Shown in pieces: positions 14,840 to 18,966 of a DNA stretch of 18,966 nucleotides (position 1 is its first letter; each line of letters opens with the position of its first letter). This DNA is from Pseudomonadota bacterium (GTDB taxonomy: Bacteria > Pseudomonadota > Alphaproteobacteria > Rhizobiales > Hyphomicrobiaceae): the NCBI GenBank assembly GCA_023430315.1, contig JAEZAW010000393.1, forward strand, positions 1 to 18,966, in the 5' to 3' direction. Made by a program: the position numbers and the translations under genes. The notes below the pieces were generated by a model. It was not told the DNA's origin, did no database searches, and saw only the letters and a program-made list of their open reading frames with translations.

Positions 14840-15685
14840 ATGGTTGGAAGCGATGACTCTGATCGCCCACTTGAGTTCAATAGACGCGACGTCATCCGAG
14901 CTGCCGGTGTAACGATGATGGCTGGCGCCGGGATGGCAATATCTGATGCGCATCCCGCATCTGCGCAAAACCGTGGAGGTTCTGACAACATGTCCCTTGG
15001 CAAAAGGCTTCAGGGTGTCCAGCACTTCGGGCTCACCGTACAGCGGATGGACCGCGCCTTCGAGTTCTACACAGAAGTGCTCGGTGGGACGGAGATCATG
15101 CGCGACGGAGATTTCCAGGGCGAGCGCATCCACAACACCTTGCTGACCGATCAGGAGATCGAGGCGCGCGTGCGTCAGGTCAATCCGCGCACGATGGGCA
15201 TCCCGGACCTGCGAGGCGGCGCGCAGCGCCTGGACGTTCGCTTCATCCAGTTCGACAACGTCGTGATCGAGTTGCTCCAGTATCGCGACGCGGAGCAGCC
15301 CACCGGCAGCGGGAGCGCCTTCGCCGAACCGCTCGACTACATGAGCCCCGCCTTCCCACGCATGATGCACATCTGCTTCCACATTCGCGATGACGTGGAC
15401 TTCAACAAATTCATCGCCGATCTCGAAGCGGAGTCAGCCCGGCGTGGCATGACGCAAGTGAGAGCCAACCGCGTCATCACCGTGACGAGCGAGCGCGAGC
15501 GCTTGGCGACGCCGCTTGAGGCAAACAGCAACGGTATCACCGAGGGCCGGTCGGACGGCTGGAGGCTGATCTACTGCAAGGGCTGCGAAGGCGAGCAGCT
15601 CGAGTTTGTCCAGGCGCTCGGCCCCGTCAAGAAGACCTTCGCCAACGCACTCGAAGCGCACCGGCGCTCACGCGAGGGCAGCTGA
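14840..15685 (+). CDS. Tat-exported vicinal oxygen chelate (glyoxalase/bleomycin-resistance/dioxygenase fold) protein
   Basis: A 281-residue protein with a twin-arginine signal (NRRDVIR, Arg15-Arg16), a hydrophobic MMAGAGMAI stretch and an ASA cleavage-like site at residue 42, so it should act in the periplasm. The mature part has the two-module VOC fold: VQHFGLTVQRMDRAFEFYTEVLG near 60-82 and a second half around RMMHICFHI. A complete set of metal-ligand candidates is visible: His62, Glu144 (VVIELLQ), His177 and Glu255 (QLEFVQ), as in glyoxalase I or methylmalonyl-CoA epimerase. The start ATG at 14840 has GGGAGG nine bases upstream; a TTG further upstream gives a long odd leader and is rejected. 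It lies between the STAND regulator and an OYE gene. Substrate unknown. Confidence 0.9.
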   Translation: MVGSDDSDRPLEFNRRDVIRAAGVTMMAGAGMAISDAHPASAQNRGGSDNMSLGKRLQGVQHFGLTVQRMDRAFEFYTEVLGGTEIMRDGDFQGERIHNTLLTDQEIEARVRQVNPRTMGIPDLRGGAQRLDVRFIQFDNVVIELLQYRDAEQPTGSGSAFAEPLDYMSPAFPRMMHICFHIRDDVDFNKFIADLEAESARRGMTQVRANRVITVTSERERLATPLEANSNGITEGRSDGWRLIYCKGCEGEQLEFVQALGPVKKTFANALEAHRRSREGS

Positions 15686-15931
15686 GGCCTGGAGAAGCGA
15701 GGCCTGCTCGGGCACGAAAACGTGAAGAGGCGGCATATACTTGAAACGTCCCAGCGTCTTGCCGACATCTGACTGAGCGTCAGTGCCGTCACCGAATTCG
15801 TCGGCGGCGTCACACCGCGCAATGCGGCGACGCAGTGGCTCGCAGCCAATTCCTTCCCGAAAGGCTGACGGGCGCAGCACCCAAAAAATATGGAGCCTTC
15901 GATGGTCAGCGAGCACGCGAACGGAAGAGAA
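15686..15931 (+). other. Intergenic stretch with coding-like composition, possible gene remnant
   Basis: Directly in frame after the VOC stop, GGC at 15686 opens 28 codons with G/C-rich third positions to a TGA at 15770. A further 31 codons (LSVSAVTEFVGGVTP...NSFPKG) then run to a TGA at 15866. Neither segment has a plausible start and I recognise no family. The region could be a decayed reading frame or ordinary leader DNA that happens to look coding. No clear promoter was seen before the OYE gene. Confidence 0.3.
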
Positions 15932-17023
15932 ATGCGCACCGATCTGTTCGATCCGGTACAACTCGGGCCTTATCTGCTCCGCAATCGTATCGTCATGGCA
16001 CCGCTCACACGATCGCGCGCAGATGATGCTGGCGTACCAGGCGAGCTTCACGCCATTTACTACGGGCAGCGTGCGTCGGCCGGCCTCATCATCACCGAAG
16101 CGACCAACATCACACCGCAGGGTAAGGGCTACATCCGCACGCCGGGCATCTGGTCCAAGGAGCAGATCGCGGGCTGGAAACTCACGACCAGATCGGTCCA
16201 CGACAAAGGTGGCCGTATTTTCCTTCAGCTCTGGCATGTGGGGCGCGTTTCACATCCGGATCTCCAACCGGGCGGCGTCCTCCCGGTAGCTCCGAGCGCC
16301 GTGAAAGCTGAAGGTGTCCAAGCTTACACCTATGAAGGCTTCAAGCCGCTGCCGACGCCCCGTCCGCTGTCGATCGAGGAGATCCCGGGCATCATCAATG
16401 ACTACGCGCACGCGGCTCAATGTGCTCTGGAAGCGGGCTTCGACGGCGTCGAGATCCACGCAGCCAATGGCTATCTGCTGCAGCAGTTCCTGTCCGACGG
16501 GACTAACAAGCGCACCGACGAATACGGCGGCTCTATCGCCAATCGCACGCGCCTTATCGTGGAGGTCGCGGATGCCGTCACCAAAGTGTGGCCCTCTGAG
16601 AAGGTCGGCATCCGCCTCTCACCGCTGACAAAGTCCTTCGATATCAGCGATTCCGATCCAGAGCCGCTCTATCTCTCGCTCATTGATCAGCTTAATCCGT
16701 TCGGCCTCGCCTATATCCACGTCGTCGAGGGCGATACCCGGAACGATCGCAGCCCAGCGGGCGGGTTCGACCTGCAGTCGCTGCGTCGCGCATTCAATGG
16801 AACGTACATCGCCAACAACATGTATGACCTGGATCTAGCGATCGAGGCGCGCGCCAAGAAACGTGCCGACCTTGTTGCGTTCGGCCGACCCTTCATTTCC
16901 AACCCGGATCTCGTCGAGCGGCTGCGCCTGGGGGCGACCTTGGCCGAGCCGGACCACGATACGTTCTATTCGGGCGAAGCGAAGGGATACATCGACTATC
17001 CCGCACTCGGCGCGAGGGTCTAG
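15932..17023 (+). CDS. nemA: NADH:flavin oxidoreductase, Old Yellow Enzyme family (NemA-like ene-reductase)
   Basis: The 363-residue FMN enzyme has the OYE signature set: LFDPVQLGPYLLRNRIVMAP at the start, APLTRSR at 23-29, LQLWHVGR near 99, and the catalytic block EIHAANGYLLQQFLSDGTNK with His176, Asn179 and Tyr181, followed by RTDEYGGSI. It would reduce activated C=C bonds or nitro/nitrate-ester compounds using NAD(P)H in the cytoplasm; NemA of E. coli is 365 residues. The ATG at 15932 follows GGAAGAG and matches the family start. In-frame ATGs at 15902 (GGAG six bases upstream) and 15890 give 10 and 14 extra residues and cannot be excluded. It probably forms a small electrophile- or xenobiotic-handling module with the upstream VOC protein. 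Confidence 0.93.
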   Translation: MRTDLFDPVQLGPYLLRNRIVMAPLTRSRADDAGVPGELHAIYYGQRASAGLIITEATNITPQGKGYIRTPGIWSKEQIAGWKLTTRSVHDKGGRIFLQLWHVGRVSHPDLQPGGVLPVAPSAVKAEGVQAYTYEGFKPLPTPRPLSIEEIPGIINDYAHAAQCALEAGFDGVEIHAANGYLLQQFLSDGTNKRTDEYGGSIANRTRLIVEVADAVTKVWPSEKVGIRLSPLTKSFDISDSDPEPLYLSLIDQLNPFGLAYIHVVEGDTRNDRSPAGGFDLQSLRRAFNGTYIANNMYDLDLAIEARAKKRADLVAFGRPFISNPDLVERLRLGATLAEPDHDTFYSGEAKGYIDYPALGARV

Positions 17024-17119
17024 TTGCGGCCAGCAACCGGGTCGCATGCCGTGATGGAGCGTACTCACCGTGCCCCTGCGAACACGGCCACTCATCGTAG
17101 TATCGAAGACCGGACCACC

Positions 17120-18966
17120 ATGAACTCGGAAGATCGGCCCGGTACGAAAGGCTTGCCAGGCGCGCCCGAGACTCTCGACGGCACCGATGAGCAAATCGCA
17201 TTCGGTCCGTTTCTCCTCTCTCCGGCGCGCCGCACTCTATTTCGTGGCGGCCATCCGGTATCACTGGGCAGCCGCTCGTTTGATATCCTTTGCCTGCTCA
17301 TCAATCGCGCAGGGCAAGTCGTGAGCAAGGAGGAGATCGTTGCTCGTGCCTGGCCTGGAACTTTCACCGAAGAAGGAAACCTGCGCGTCCAAATATCCGG
17401 CCTGCGCAAGGCTCTGGGCGATGGTCACGATGGACATCGTTATATTCTGAATACTTCCGGTCGTGGTTACAGCTTCGTCGAGCCGGTTCGGCGCGTCGCC
17501 GATAAGGTTAGGCAGCTGCCCTCAGGTGTTGCCGACAGAATTGAACCTCGGAACGTCCCGGTCCTTCATGGCCGCGTCATAGGACGGGAACAAGAAACGT
17601 TGACTTTGATAGAGCGCATCTCGGAGCATCGCCTGGTAACGCTTGTCGGCGCAGGCGGTGTCGGCAAGACGACGCTCGCCGTAGCGACTGTAACGCATCT
17701 ATCCGATAGGCCGGAGAGTGCCGCGTGGCAGGGCGTCTATTTCGTCGACTTCGCCTCGCTATCCGATCCTCGTCTTGTCTCCAGCACCCTTGCATCGGCG
17801 CTGGGGGTCAGTTCACTAGCCGATAATGCGCTGCCGGGCGCTCTGTCCTATCTTCGAGACAAGAGACTTCTACTGCTGCTCGACAACTGCGAGCATGTGA
17901 TCGGCGATGTCGCTCGTCTTGTCGAAGCCATCCTTAGCTATGCGCCGCAGGTGCGGATACTGGCGACGAGCCGCGAGCCTCTGCGAATTGAAGGCGAGCG
18001 GATCCAACATATTCAGCCGCTGACCATTCCTTCAGGCGAGGGGCTTTCGGCGGCTCAGGCAATGGCCTACTCGGCAATCGAGCTCTTCGTCGAGCGCGCG
18101 CAAGCACGAGCGGACTTCTTTGCGCTGCGCGACGAGGAGATCAAGGCGATTGTTGGGATATGCCGGCGGCTCGATGGGATTCCACTGGCCATCGAGATGG
18201 CCAGTGCCCGCGTGGACAGTCTCGGTGTGTCGGGACTCGCTTTGGCCCTCGACGGGATGTTCACGGTCCTCACACAAGGACGACGCACGGCTCTGCGTCG
18301 TCACCAGACTCTCTACGCAGCCGTTGACTGGAGCTTCAATCTGCTCGCTACGCGCGATCAGACGATAATCCGGCGCCTTTCTGTATTCTCCGGTGCCTTT
18401 ACCATGGAGGCAGCAGTTGCGGTCGCTGCCTGGGGCGAGCATTCAGCCTTCGATGTCGTCGAGGGCCTGAGCGATCTCGTTGATTGCTCTCTTGTCACGT
18501 CGGATGTGAGCCGAAACGAGACATTCTTCAGGCTCCTCGAGACGACACGAGCCTACGCGCGGCAGAAACTGATCGCATTGCCTGAGGCATCGGCAATGTC
18601 CAGGCGACATGCCGAGTACTGCGGGAGCATTCTTGGCGAAGCCGAGACGGCGTGGGCGCGCGAAGATGCCATACAATGGCAGCAGAGGTTTGGCTGGCTG
18701 CTTGACGACGTCCGCGCCGCGCTAAACTGGGCGTTCTCCGCGCACGGTGACAGCAAACTGGGTATTTCGCTGACGCTCTCGGCGTTGCCGCTGTGGTTCC
18801 AGCAGTCGCTGATCGCCGAATGTGGCGAACGTCTCGAGCAGGCGCTCGCGGCACTCGATATGACCGGTCCCGAATATGATCGCATGGCCGTGAGGCTTCA
18901 CAGCGCTCGGGCCTGCGTGCTGAGCGCAACTCCCGGAAAGTCGCAAGAAGCCAAACTTGCCTGGAT
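17120..18966 (+). CDS. Second winged-helix/STAND NTPase regulator, 3' end beyond right edge
   Basis: Open from the ATG at 17120 to the right edge (615 codons), so the C-terminus is missing. It has the same architecture as the 11722-14592 gene: a winged helix at about 24-125 (IAFGPFLLSPARRTLF, GSRSFDILCLLINRAG, SGRGYSFVEPV), Walker A GAGGVGKT at 177-184, Walker B LLLLLDNCEH ending at 259, ATSREP near 285, ICRRLDGIPLAIEMASARV and LLETTRAY. The two proteins are clearly paralogous but diverged, for example EEGNLKVNMAALRRVLG against EEGNLRVQISGLRKALG. An in-frame ATG at 17054 would add 22 residues; neither start has a good ribosome site, and 17120 gives the leader length closest to the paralogue. 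It lies 96 bp after the OYE gene. Confidence 0.9.
   Translation, partial: MNSEDRPGTKGLPGAPETLDGTDEQIAFGPFLLSPARRTLFRGGHPVSLGSRSFDILCLLINRAGQVVSKEEIVARAWPGTFTEEGNLRVQISGLRKALGDGHDGHRYILNTSGRGYSFVEPVRRVADKVRQLPSGVADRIEPRNVPVLHGRVIGREQETLTLIERISEHRLVTLVGAGGVGKTTLAVATVTHLSDRPESAAWQGVYFVDFASLSDPRLVSSTLASALGVSSLADNALPGALSYLRDKRLLLLLDNCEHVIGDVARLVEAILSYAPQVRILATSREPLRIEGERIQHIQPLTIPSGEGLSAAQAMAYSAIELFVERAQARADFFALRDEEIKAIVGICRRLDGIPLAIEMASARVDSLGVSGLALALDGMFTVLTQGRRTALRRHQTLYAAVDWSFNLLATRDQTIIRRLSVFSGAFTMEAAVAVAAWGEHSAFDVVEGLSDLVDCSLVTSDVSRNETFFRLLETTRAYARQKLIALPEASAMSRRHAEYCGSILGEAETAWAREDAIQWQQRFGWLLDDVRAALNWAFSAHGDSKLGISLTLSALPLWFQQSLIAECGERLEQALAALDMTGPEYDRMAVRLHSARACVLSATPGKSQEAKLAW

Noticed and set aside
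15668..16237. 189-codon minus-strand frame overlapping the OYE start
   Set aside because: It covers conserved OYE sequence on the opposite strand and has no recognisable motif, although its last 30 residues look protein-like.

Overview
The window is high-GC DNA with dense, strongly GC3-biased genes. Tat-targeted periplasmic proteins, a TRAP transporter and conserved oxidoreductases suggest a soil- or plant-associated alphaproteobacterium, most likely Hyphomicrobiales (Bradyrhizobium/Rhodopseudomonas-like). That placement is an inference from composition and gene families. I see no tRNA, rRNA, CRISPR array, transposase, phage gene or origin.

Left half (1-9519, all minus strand): one long co-oriented cluster of nine genes, transcribed right to left. 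The order is TRAP binding protein (dctP, Tat signal), small permease (dctQ), large permease (dctM), RidA-type enamine/imine deaminase, DadA-like FAD D-amino-acid dehydrogenase, an M19 dipeptidase homologue that lacks several metal ligands, an Ldh_2-family NAD(P)H oxidoreductase, a SABATH-type carboxyl methyltransferase, and a large protein I do not recognise that runs off the left edge. Most gaps are 6-52 bp, one junction overlaps by 8 bp, and the widest gap (109 bp before ridA) holds a short tandem repeat. A maleate-isomerase/EutA-type two-cysteine racemase-superfamily gene (9644-10453) is read divergently from the same control region, which contains two perfect inverted repeats. I infer a system for importing a small organic acid or amino-acid derivative and processing it by isomerisation, flavin oxidation, imine handling and reduction, and possibly methyl esterification. 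The substrate cannot be told from sequence.

Middle (10590-11471, minus): a cupin/AraC-type regulator that converges on the racemase-like gene and is a candidate local regulator. A 14-bp perfect palindrome lies just upstream of its start.

Right half (11722-18966, all plus): two homologous large regulators, each an OmpR/PhoB-type winged helix fused to a STAND-like P-loop NTPase. The first is complete with a long C-terminal helical/TPR-like region; the second is cut by the right edge. They bracket a two-gene enzyme module: a Tat-exported vicinal-oxygen-chelate protein and an Old Yellow Enzyme (NemA-like). A 21-bp-phased direct repeat upstream of the first of these enzymes is a candidate winged-helix site. 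About 180 bp between the two enzymes has coding-like composition without an intact gene and may be a remnant.

Two large genes touch the window edges (1-1675 minus and 17120-18966 plus). Both were reconstructed by direct translation of the sequence.
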